A DNA stretch of 64,000 nucleotides, taken from Massilia phosphatilytica. GTDB lineage: Bacteria; Pseudomonadota; Gammaproteobacteria; Burkholderiales; Burkholderiaceae_D. Numbering within the stretch: position 1 is the stretch's first letter; each line of letters starts with the position of its first letter. The stretch is taken from NCBI RefSeq assembly GCF_002968015.1, contig NZ_PUIP01000010.1, positions 124,001 through 188,000 on the forward strand, in the 5' to 3' direction. Positions 25,807-33,028 of the stretch are shown in pieces. The notes under the pieces are model-generated. The model searched no databases. It was given only the letters and a program-made list of their open reading frames with translations, and was not told the DNA's origin. The translations under genes and the position numbers were made by a program.

Positions 25807-26262
25807 TCAGACGCCGCCGAAGCGCCGGCGCAGCCGCGCATGGCGATGGCGGAAGAACAGCGCCACGCTCGCGCGCGCGAGCACACGCGGGAGCAGGCGC
25901 GGATGGAACATCAACTGATCGACGACGGTGGTGCCCTGCGCCGACGGGGCGACGATGCGCTCGTGCTGCCAGAACGCCATCGACAGCATCGGCGAGCGCT
26001 CCAAAAAACGCCGGCCCGGCTCCAGTTCGACGAGCGTGAGATCGCTCCGGTCGATGGGCAGCACGCGCAGCAGCAGGAGCCAGCTGCGGCACAAACGCTG
26101 TCCCGGCACGCAGGCGTCAAGAGACAGCGCGCGCATCCCGCGCGGGAACGTCATGCGCAGCAGCGGCGCCATCTCGTCATCGATCCCATCGACGGACGTG
26201 ACCCGGCGCCACACCGTGTCCGGTGCGGCGGCCAGGTGCGATTCAAAACGCAATGCGATCAC
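25807..26262 (-). CDS. SRPBCC-fold (START-like) protein
   Basis: 151-residue protein starting with GTG (VIALRFESHLAAAPDTVWRRVTS), a typical SRPBCC/polyketide-cyclase opening. It has a mid-protein VPGQRLCRSWLLLLRVLPIDRSDLTLVELEPGRRF and a closing HHPRLLPRV-like helix. The GTG overlaps the stop of the upstream hydratase-like gene by four bases (GTGA), which decides the start. SRPBCC proteins bind hydrophobic ligands; no specific ligand is suggested. Confidence 0.75.
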   Translation of the reverse strand: MIALRFESHLAAAPDTVWRRVTSVDGIDDEMAPLLRMTFPRGMRALSLDACVPGQRLCRSWLLLLRVLPIDRSDLTLVELEPGRRFLERSPMLSMAFWQHERIVAPSAQGTTVVDQLMFHPRLLPRVLARASVALFFRHRHARLRRRFGGV

Positions 26263-27335
26263 AGGTCGCGCAAGGGATGCGCGTGTGCCGGCCAGACAGG
26301 CGCGAAGAACCACGCGACCATCTCCGGCGTGACCGCATCGAGCGTGGGCGGATTCCACTGCGGCGCATTGTCCTTGTCGATCACGAGCGCGCGCACGCCT
26401 TCGAGCACCTCGCCGTGTTCGAACGTGCGGCGCACGAGCGAGCGTTCCATGCGCAGGCAGTCGGCCACGCCAAGCGCTTCTCCGCGCACGAGCATCTCGC
26501 GGGTGACGGACATCATCAGCGGCGAGCGCTGGCGCAGCGTGGCGAGCGTCTTTTGTGCGAACGGACTCGCATCCGTCTCCAGCGACGCCATCACCGCGGC
26601 GACGGACGCCGCGCCGAAGTGGCGGTCGATCGCGTCGCGCTGCGCTTCCAGCTCGCTGGCGCCAGCAGAGAACTGCGCGGCGAACGCGCGGATCGCGGCA
26701 GGCAGCTCCGCGCCCGACGTCGTCTCGATCAGCGCGCGCAGCGCATCCAGCTGAGCGCCCGGCACGAACACGTCGGCGAGCCCGACGTAGATCGCGTCCG
26801 CAGCGCCGATGGTCACGCCCGTCACGCCGAGATAGTGGCCGAGACGGCCCGGCGCGTGCGACAGGAAATGACTGCCGCCCACGTCCGGGAACAGGCCGAT
26901 GTTCACTTCGGGCATGGCGATCTTCGAGCGCTCGGTCACGATGCGCAGGCCGCAGTCCGGCCCACCTTGCGCGATGCCCATGCCGCCGCCCATCACGACG
27001 CCATCCATCAGCGCGATGTACGGCTTCGGATAAAAATGGATCAAGTGATTGAGGGCGTATTCCTCGGTGAAGAAATCTTCCAGCAACGGGCTGCCCGTCT
27101 GCGGCGTGGCGCGGCCGGCCTCGTGGAAAAAGCGGATGTCGCCGCCGGCGCACAAGGCTTTTTCGCTGCTGCTGCCGATGACGACGGCGTCGATGGATGC
27201 ATCGTCGCGCCAGGCGCGCAGCGTGGCGGTGAGCGCGCGGACCATGTCCAGCGACAGCGAGTTCAGCGCCTTCGGGCGGTCCAGGGTGATGATGCCGGTG
27301 CGGTTGGCAACCCGCGATAAAACGTAGTCGGTCAT
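26259..27335 (-). CDS. 3-hydroxyisobutyryl-CoA hydrolase-like crotonase
   Basis: 358 residues, longer than simple enoyl-CoA hydratases and typical of the HIBCH group. The oxyanion-hole segment is ALCAGGDIRFFHEAG. The second loop is DGVVMGGGMGIAQGG, and the HIBCH hallmark MPEVNIGLFPDVGGSHFLSH is present. It probably hydrolyses 3-hydroxyisobutyryl-CoA in valine breakdown. No other valine-pathway genes are adjacent. The GTGA overlap couples it to the SRPBCC gene. Confidence 0.9.
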   Translation of the reverse strand: MTDYVLSRVANRTGIITLDRPKALNSLSLDMVRALTATLRAWRDDASIDAVVIGSSSEKALCAGGDIRFFHEAGRATPQTGSPLLEDFFTEEYALNHLIHFYPKPYIALMDGVVMGGGMGIAQGGPDCGLRIVTERSKIAMPEVNIGLFPDVGGSHFLSHAPGRLGHYLGVTGVTIGAADAIYVGLADVFVPGAQLDALRALIETTSGAELPAAIRAFAAQFSAGASELEAQRDAIDRHFGAASVAAVMASLETDASPFAQKTLATLRQRSPLMMSVTREMLVRGEALGVADCLRMERSLVRRTFEHGEVLEGVRALVIDKDNAPQWNPPTLDAVTPEMVAWFFAPVWPAHAHPLRDL

Positions 27336-27380
27336 GTCTCGTTGTTATTGAAATAATCAGACCGACATTGTAGCGCCCAT

Positions 27381-27410
27381 AAAAACGAAAAGGGCGCCGA
27401 TGCGCCCTTC
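27381..27410 (-). terminator. Intrinsic terminator of the rpoN-hpf operon
   Basis: On the minus strand AAGGGCGC-ATCG-GCGCCCTT is followed by TTCGTTTTT. It lies 28 bases after the hpf stop. Confidence 0.85.
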
Positions 27411-27438
27411 ACTTCCTGGTGCTACTGCACGCGTGGCA

Positions 27439-27798
27439 TCACGCCGCGGCGGGCTCTTCCTCTCCACCTTCGGACATGCGTTTGATACACGCGTTGTCAT
27501 GATCCTTTAGCATTTGCTTGTATTTGACGACCTGGCGGTCCAGGCGGTCCATCAGCATGTCGATCGCGGCGTATAGGTCGTGCGCGGCACTGGCGACATG
27601 GACGATCTTGCCCGCGAGGCGCAGGTTGATCTCGGCTTTCTGGCGTTTTTCTTTCTCGGTGAGATTGTCGATGCAGAGGATGACGTGGGAGTCGATCACT
27701 TGATCGAAATGACGGGTGATGCGTTCGAGCTTGTTCTGTACGTATTCTCGGATGGCTGGAGTTACATCGAGATGATGTCCGCTGATTGTGAGATTCAT
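27439..27798 (-). CDS. hpf: Ribosome hibernation promoting factor (short form)
   Basis: 119 residues, HPF/YfiA family (MNLTISGHHLDVTPAIREYVQNKLERI). It binds the 30S subunit and helps form inactive 100S ribosomes in stationary phase. The conserved KQKAEINLRLAGKIVHV-type strand and YAAIDMLMDRLDRQVVKYK helix are seen. An acidic tail ends in GGEEEPAAA. ATG 27798 has AAAGGAG upstream, better than a start two codons earlier. It is last in the kdsD-lpt-rpoN-hpf operon, a conserved neighbour of rpoN. Confidence 0.95.
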   Translation of the reverse strand: MNLTISGHHLDVTPAIREYVQNKLERITRHFDQVIDSHVILCIDNLTEKEKRQKAEINLRLAGKIVHVASAAHDLYAAIDMLMDRLDRQVVKYKQMLKDHDNACIKRMSEGGEEEPAAA

Positions 27799-27875
27799 AC
27801 ACACTCCTTTGAAGATGCACTGCCGTCAAGTGCGCACATCCGGCGCAATGGGCCAGTGGTGTTGCAAGAGCTTTG

Positions 27876-29381
27876 CTACAGGGATTTGCGGAGACTAACG
27901 GGTGGGATCTTCAGCGCCTCACGGTACTTCGCAACCGTGCGTCGCGCGATAACCATTCCCTGTTCCCCTAGCATCTCCGCGATCTTGCTGTCGGATAAAG
28001 GGTTCTTGGGGTCTTCTGCTCCTGTCAGTTGTACGATGAGTGCCCGTATTGCCGTCGACGATGCTTCGCCTCCCGCTTCGGTGGCAACGTGACTCCCGAA
28101 GAAATACTTCAACTCGAACATGCCGTGCGGGGTCAGCATATATTTCTGAGTTGTGACTCGAGAAATTGTGCTCTCGTGTAGACCTAGTGTATCAGCTATC
28201 TCACGTAAAACAAGGGGCCGCATCGCGACTGCGCCATGGGAAAAAAAGTTGCGCTGGCGATCGACAATTGCCTGAGCTACACGCAGGATCGTGTCGAAGC
28301 GCTGGCGCATGTTCTTGATGAGCCACTTGGCTTCCTGCAACTGGGCATTCAACTGCGATTCCGATTTCCCCTGCTTCATCAGCGATGCGTACAGGCTGTT
28401 CACGCGCAGGCGCGGCATCACTTCCGGATTCAGCTGTACGCTCCAGCCATCCTTGGCGCGGCGCACGATCACGTCCGGCACGACGAAGTCCGACACGTCC
28501 GACGCGAACGCCGCGCCCGGATGCGGATTGCACTGGCGGATGACGGCCTGGGCTTCGCGCAGGTCTTCGTCGTCGCAATCGAGCGCCTTTTTCAGCTTGT
28601 TGAATTCGCGCTGCGCGAACCACGTCAGGTATTTTTCGACGATGACGAGCGCCATGCGCCGCGTGACCATCGGTACGCCGGGCATGCGGCGGATCTGCAG
28701 CGCGAGGCATTCGGCCGCGCTGCGCGCACCCACGCCGGGCGGGTCCATGCTTTGCACGAGGGCGAGTGCCGTCCGCAATTCATCGAACTCGATCTCCAGT
28801 TCTTCCGGCAGGCGCGCGTGGATGTCTTCCAGCGGTTCTTCCAGGTAGCCATTGTCGTCGAGCGCATCGACGACGAGCTCCACGAGCGCGCAGTCGCGCG
28901 CGTCGCAGCACGTCATGCGCACCTGTTCCATCAGGTGCTCGCGCAAGGTGACGGGGCTTGCTTCCAGTTGCGGGCGGCCGTCCTCTTCCTCGCCGCCACT
29001 GCCGCTGCCGCTGCGGCCGTATTCGCCCCAGTCCTCGCCGCCTTCGCCGCCGCCCTCGCCGCTGTCGCCGCCGGATTCACCCGCTTCGCCGCTGCCGGTC
29101 TCGGCGGGTGCACCACCGCCTTCTTCGCCACTGCCCTGCGCGGCCGGCGCCTCGCCCGCCTGCGACGACGCGGGCGCGCTGTTGATGGCGCCGTCGGCCA
29201 GCAGGCGCACGGAGCGGTCGAGCGGATCGTCGAGCCGTTCGAGCAGCGGGTTGTCGCTCAGGACCTGCTCGATTTCCTGGTGCAGCTCGAGCGTGGACAA
29301 CTGCAGCAGGCGGATCGACTGCTGCAGTTGCGGCGTCAGTGCAAGGTGCTGTGAGGTCTTGAGTTGCAGCGTCTGTTTCAT
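27876..29381 (-). CDS. rpoN: RNA polymerase sigma-54 factor
   Basis: 501 residues. Region I is the Gln/Leu-rich activator-response segment MKQTLQLKTSQHLALTPQLQQSIRLLQLSTLELHQEIEQ. Region II is unusually Gly/Glu-rich and acidic (about residues 75-135). The core-binding domain follows. The RpoN box ARRTVAKYREAL, which reads the -24 element, lies near the end. It recognises TGGCAC-N5-TTGC promoters. A fine example in this window is at 55997 upstream of the PEP-CTERM gene. It starts 2 bp after lptB. Confidence 0.97.
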   Translation of the reverse strand: MKQTLQLKTSQHLALTPQLQQSIRLLQLSTLELHQEIEQVLSDNPLLERLDDPLDRSVRLLADGAINSAPASSQAGEAPAAQGSGEEGGGAPAETGSGEAGESGGDSGEGGGEGGEDWGEYGRSGSGSGGEEEDGRPQLEASPVTLREHLMEQVRMTCCDARDCALVELVVDALDDNGYLEEPLEDIHARLPEELEIEFDELRTALALVQSMDPPGVGARSAAECLALQIRRMPGVPMVTRRMALVIVEKYLTWFAQREFNKLKKALDCDDEDLREAQAVIRQCNPHPGAAFASDVSDFVVPDVIVRRAKDGWSVQLNPEVMPRLRVNSLYASLMKQGKSESQLNAQLQEAKWLIKNMRQRFDTILRVAQAIVDRQRNFFSHGAVAMRPLVLREIADTLGLHESTISRVTTQKYMLTPHGMFELKYFFGSHVATEAGGEASSTAIRALIVQLTGAEDPKNPLSDSKIAEMLGEQGMVIARRTVAKYREALKIPPVSLRKSL

Positions 29382-29383
29382 GA

Positions 29384-30178
29384 CTACATTCGGAAGTGTT
29401 CGCCCAGGTAGACGCGGCGCACCGATTCGTTGGCGATGATGTCGTCGGGTCGGCCGGATGCCAGCACCGCCCCCTGGTTGATGATGTAGGCGCGGTCGCA
29501 GATACCCAGCGTCTCGCGCACATTGTGGTCCGTGATCAGCACGCCGATGCCGCGCTCCTTCAGGAAGCGCACGATACGTTGGATCTCGATCACGGCGATT
29601 GGATCCACGCCGGCGAACGGTTCGTCCAGCAGCACGAAGCGCGGATTGGTCGCGAGCGCGCGCGCGATCTCCACACGGCGGCGTTCGCCACCGGACAGCG
29701 ACAGCGCCGGATTCTCGCGCAGCTTCTCGATCTGCAGCTCGGCAAGCAGTTCATCGAGACGTTCGGTGATGCGGGCCTTGGCGAGCGGCTTGCCGTTCTC
29801 GCGCTGCAATTCCAGCACGGCGCGGATGTTCTCTTCCACCGTCAGCTTGCGGAACACCGACGCCTCCTGCGGCAGGTACGACAGACCCAGCAGCGCGCGC
29901 CGGTGGATCGGCAGGCCCGTGATGTCGGTGCCGTTGATGTCGATGCTGCCCGCGTCCGACGGCACGAGGCCGACGATCATGTAGAACGACGTCGTCTTGC
30001 CCGCGCCGTTCGGACCCAGCAGCCCGACGACTTCGCCGCACGCGACCTGCAGCGACACGTCGCGTACGACGAGGCGCTTGCCGTAGCTCTTCTGCAGCCC
30101 CTTGACGACGAGCGTGCTGCCGCCGCATTCGGCCGGCGGCACCTGCGTGCCTGCTTCCATCGTGCGCGCCTCCGTCAT
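29384..30178 (-). CDS. lptB: LPS export ABC transporter ATP-binding protein
   Basis: 264 residues. The ATPase powers LPS extraction from the inner membrane by LptB2FGC. Walker A is GPNGAGKTTSF, the signature LSGGERRRVEIARAL and Walker B FVLLDEPFAGVDP. The first ~20 residues (MTEARTMEAGTQVPPAECGG) extend beyond E. coli LptB; an internal Met at residue 7 is possible. Its ATG overlaps the lptA stop (ATGA). Confidence 0.97.
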   Translation of the reverse strand: MTEARTMEAGTQVPPAECGGSTLVVKGLQKSYGKRLVVRDVSLQVACGEVVGLLGPNGAGKTTSFYMIVGLVPSDAGSIDINGTDITGLPIHRRALLGLSYLPQEASVFRKLTVEENIRAVLELQRENGKPLAKARITERLDELLAELQIEKLRENPALSLSGGERRRVEIARALATNPRFVLLDEPFAGVDPIAVIEIQRIVRFLKERGIGVLITDHNVRETLGICDRAYIINQGAVLASGRPDDIIANESVRRVYLGEHFRM

Positions 30179-30744
30179 TGCTTGCCTGCCGGAGCGGGGG
30201 GCGTACCGGCCGCCGGCGTGCGGCGCGGCTGCAGCGTGATGCTGCCGCGACCATTGCCTGGCTTGTCCGCGCCGTTGGCGTCGTTACGTCCGAGCAGCAC
30301 TTCGTTGCGGTTGTCGTAGGAGATGAATTCGCTGGCCATCTCCTGCGTGACCTTCTTGCCCTCGAGCTGGCGGATGACGGCCTTCGAGAACAGCTTCACC
30401 TGGTCGTTACGATCATCGTATTCGATGCGCTGGGCCTGGCCTTCGCCCCATAGGTCGGGGCCGCCGTCGCGCTTCTGGCGGAATGTCGCGAGCTTGCCGG
30501 GACTGGCGGTGAGGATGAAGGTGCGGAAGCCGTCCGGCGATTCCTTGACCTCGGCGCGGTCGGCCTTGAGAATCAGGGTGCCGCGCGTGATGATCACGTT
30601 GCCGGTGGCGACGTAGTTCTGCGTCACCTGGTCGACGTTGGCGTTGTCGTACTCGATGTTAACGGGCTTGAGCGAGTCCGCCTTCTCGGCCGAGGCAGCC
30701 AGCGGCACCAGCAGGAAGATGGCGGCGGCGAGTAATTTTTTCAT
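30175..30744 (-). CDS. lptA: Lipopolysaccharide transport periplasmic protein LptA
   Basis: 189 residues with a signal peptide (MKKLLAAAIFLLVPLAASAEK) and the OstA-like beta-jellyroll (PVNIEYDNANVDQVTQNYVATGNVIITRGTLILKADRAEV). It forms the periplasmic bridge for LPS. The Pro/Ala-rich C-terminal tail (RRTPAAGTPPAPAGKQ) is variable in the family. It sits between lptC and lptB. Confidence 0.95.
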   Translation of the reverse strand: MKKLLAAAIFLLVPLAASAEKADSLKPVNIEYDNANVDQVTQNYVATGNVIITRGTLILKADRAEVKESPDGFRTFILTASPGKLATFRQKRDGGPDLWGEGQAQRIEYDDRNDQVKLFSKAVIRQLEGKKVTQEMASEFISYDNRNEVLLGRNDANGADKPGNGRGSITLQPRRTPAAGTPPAPAGKQ

Positions 30745-30757
30745 TCAATTGTCCTCT

Positions 30758-31381
30758 CTAATGGCTTGCCTGCGGGCTTGCGCGCGACTGGTGTGGCGGA
30801 TAGGTGATCTTGCCGCGGCCACCCAGCGCGATCTTCTGCGTGGCGTTGTTCGCCACCATGCCCACCGCGTCGACCGATGCGGAGCCGAGTGTCATGTGGA
30901 TCGGCTTGTCGGTCTTCGCGATCTCGTCGTCCGGCAGGATCGTCAGCACCTCGGTACGGATCCGCATCGGCTCCGCGCCCGGGGCGCCCGGGCGCCGGAT
31001 GTCGACGTTGCCCGTCAGGTCGATCTGGTTCTGGTTCTGGCTGACGAGCGCGCTGTTGGACGTCATCGTCATCGGCGGATGCTCGTCCGTGAGGCTCTGC
31101 ACGACCGGCTTGTCGACGAGGGCCGTGTTGTCGGCCGGACGGTGCGTGAGGCGTTCGCCCGAGATCACGTAGCGCGCCTTGCCGGCCTCCGACATGCGCA
31201 CCCAGCTGAAATTGTCGACGATGTAGTCCGGCTCGTTGCCCGCGCCCACGCCGTGCACGTTGTCCTCGCCCTGCATCACCTGCACGAGCCAGAAGCTGCC
31301 GAACGCGCAGAACACGGCGAACAGCATCAGGGCCAGCAGGCGCCAGCGGTGCGCGGTACGCTTGTAGCTTGCGGGAGCCAT
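30758..31381 (-). CDS. lptC: LPS export protein LptC
   Basis: 207 residues with one N-terminal membrane helix (RWRLLALMLFAVFCAFGSFWLVQVM) and an LptC/OstA-type periplasmic domain (PDYIVDNFSWVRMSEAGKARYVISGERLTHRPAD). It links LptBFG to LptA. It starts 6 bp after kdsC and precedes lptA by 13 bp, the standard order. Confidence 0.94.
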   Translation of the reverse strand: MAPASYKRTAHRWRLLALMLFAVFCAFGSFWLVQVMQGEDNVHGVGAGNEPDYIVDNFSWVRMSEAGKARYVISGERLTHRPADNTALVDKPVVQSLTDEHPPMTMTSNSALVSQNQNQIDLTGNVDIRRPGAPGAEPMRIRTEVLTILPDDEIAKTDKPIHMTLGSASVDAVGMVANNATQKIALGGRGKITYPPHQSRASPQASH

Positions 31382-31387
31382 TGTCTC

Positions 31388-31921
31388 TTATCCGAAATAG
31401 GGCGCGAGCGCCTGTTCGTAGGTGCCCTGGGCGCGCATCACCATGTCGCAGACTTCGCGCACGGCGCCGCGGCCGCCCGGGTTCCTGGTTACGTAGTGGG
31501 CGCGGTATTGCACTTCCGGATGCCCGCTCGGCACCGTCACCGCAAAGCCCACGCGCGTGAACAGCGGCAGGTCGATCACGTCGTCGCCGATGTAGCCGCA
31601 CTCCTCCGCCGTCACGCCGGTCTTGTTCAGCAGCTCGGCGAACGCGAGGCGCTTGTCGTGCTGGCCCTGGAACACGTGCGTGATCCCCAGGTCGGCAGCG
31701 CGCTTGATGACGATGGGCGACGTGCGCGCGCTGATGATCGCGGTCTGTACGCCGGTGCGGTTCAGGAGCTGGATGCCGAGGCCGTCCAGCACGTAGAACG
31801 TCTTCGTGACCTCGCCGTCCGGGCCATAGGTCAGGCTGCCGTCGGTGAGGACGCCGTCGACGTCGAAGATCATGACTTTCACGCGCGCCGCGCGCTCGTT
31901 GTGTGCCAGCGGAGTCACCAT
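31388..31921 (-). CDS. kdsC: 3-deoxy-D-manno-octulosonate 8-phosphate phosphatase
   Basis: 177-residue HAD phosphatase that releases Kdo from Kdo-8-phosphate. The nucleophile motif is VMIFDVDGVLTDGSL. The Thr/Ser motif is AIISARTSPIV, and Lys/Asp motifs lie at HDKRLAF and CGYIGDDVIDLPLF. It is the C0-type HAD without cap, of normal length. Its ATG shares one base with the kdsD stop (TGATG). Confidence 0.96.
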   Translation of the reverse strand: MVTPLAHNERAARVKVMIFDVDGVLTDGSLTYGPDGEVTKTFYVLDGLGIQLLNRTGVQTAIISARTSPIVIKRAADLGITHVFQGQHDKRLAFAELLNKTGVTAEECGYIGDDVIDLPLFTRVGFAVTVPSGHPEVQYRAHYVTRNPGGRGAVREVCDMVMRAQGTYEQALAPYFG

Positions 31922-32919
31922 CAGATCACCTTGGCGCGCGTGAGGTCGTGGATGTGCAATGCGCCGACCAGGACATCGTCAGCATCGGTGACGAGCATCT
32001 GGTTGATGCGGAACTCTTCCATCACGGCGACGGCATCCACCGCCAGCTGTTCCGGATGCACGCGGCGCGGGTTCGGGTGCATCACGTCGCGGATCGCGAG
32101 CTTGCTGAAATCCTGGACCTTCTCGATCAGGCGGCGCAGGTCGCCGTCCGTGAACACGCCGACGGGGCGGCCGGCATCGTCTACGATCGCCGTCATGCCC
32201 ATGCCCTTGTGCGAGATCTCCAGCAGCGCGTCCGTGAGGAGCGCGTCCGGTTTGACTTTCGGCACCGCGTCGCCGCTGCGCATCACGTCGCGCACGTGCG
32301 TGAGCAGGCGCCGGCCGAGCGCGCCGCCCGGATGCGAGCGCGCGAAATCATCCGATTTGAAGCCGCGCAGCTCGAGCAGCGCGACGGCCAGCGCATCGCC
32401 CAGCGCGAGGGTCGCGGTGGTGCTCGCGGTCGGCGCCAGGTTCAGCGGGCAGGCTTCCTTGTCGACGGCGACGTCCAGGTGCACGTCCGCCGCCAGGGCC
32501 AGGCTCGATTCCGGCTTGCCCGTGATGGCGATCACGGGCACGTTCATGCGCTTGACGGCCGGGATCACGATGGCCAGTTCGCTGCTTTCGCCGGAATACG
32601 AAATGGCGACCAGGACGTCCTGCGACGTCACCATGCCGAGGTCGCCGTGCGCGGCCTCGCCGGGGTGCAGGAACAGCGCCGGAGTGCCGGTCGAGGCCAA
32701 GGTCGCCGCGATCTTGCGGCCGATGTGGCCCGACTTGCCCATGCCCGACACGACGACGCGGCCTTTACACGCCATCATCAGCGCAACGGCGCGCGGCACA
32801 CTGTCGTCGCGGCCGAGGCGCGCGGACAGCTTGCGGATCGCCTCGCCTTCGATATCCAGCGCCTCGCGGGCCAGATCCAGCGCGCGCCGGGCCTGGGCCT
32901 CGTTAAAACTTGTCAGCAT
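31921..32919 (-). CDS. kdsD: D-arabinose-5-phosphate isomerase
   Basis: 332 residues (KpsF/GutQ family). It makes arabinose-5-phosphate for Kdo synthesis. The SIS domain shows VVVSGMGKSGHIGRKIAATLASTGTPALFLHPGEAAHGDLG. Two CBS domains follow (MRSGDAVPKV..., MHPNPRRVHPEQLAV...). ATG 32919 (MLTSFNEAQARRALDLARE) is chosen on family length. An ATG at 32943 adds eight residues but would sit only six bases below a TATACT element. No good Shine-Dalgarno is seen for either. Confidence 0.94.
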   Translation of the reverse strand: MLTSFNEAQARRALDLAREALDIEGEAIRKLSARLGRDDSVPRAVALMMACKGRVVVSGMGKSGHIGRKIAATLASTGTPALFLHPGEAAHGDLGMVTSQDVLVAISYSGESSELAIVIPAVKRMNVPVIAITGKPESSLALAADVHLDVAVDKEACPLNLAPTASTTATLALGDALAVALLELRGFKSDDFARSHPGGALGRRLLTHVRDVMRSGDAVPKVKPDALLTDALLEISHKGMGMTAIVDDAGRPVGVFTDGDLRRLIEKVQDFSKLAIRDVMHPNPRRVHPEQLAVDAVAVMEEFRINQMLVTDADDVLVGALHIHDLTRAKVI

Positions 32920-32949
32920 TATTTTTTCATCGGTTACACTCATAGACAA

Positions 32950-32955
32950 AGTATA
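32950..32955 (-). promoter_or_regulatory. Candidate -10 of the kdsD-lpt-rpoN operon
   Basis: TATACT on the minus strand, in GGATATACTTTGTC. If used, transcription would begin near 32943, favouring the translation start at 32919. Confidence 0.4.
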
Positions 32956-33028
32956 TCCGAATTGGGAAAGCAAAAAACTTGCCAGACGTAACAAACAACA
33001 TATTTACGGGACCTCGCCGTCGCGCCAC

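Noticed and set aside
30638..33028. Long upstream extension of the KefB-type frame
   Set aside because: The frame is open by chance across the antisense strand of lptA, lptC, kdsC and kdsD. The conserved antiporter start is at 33029.
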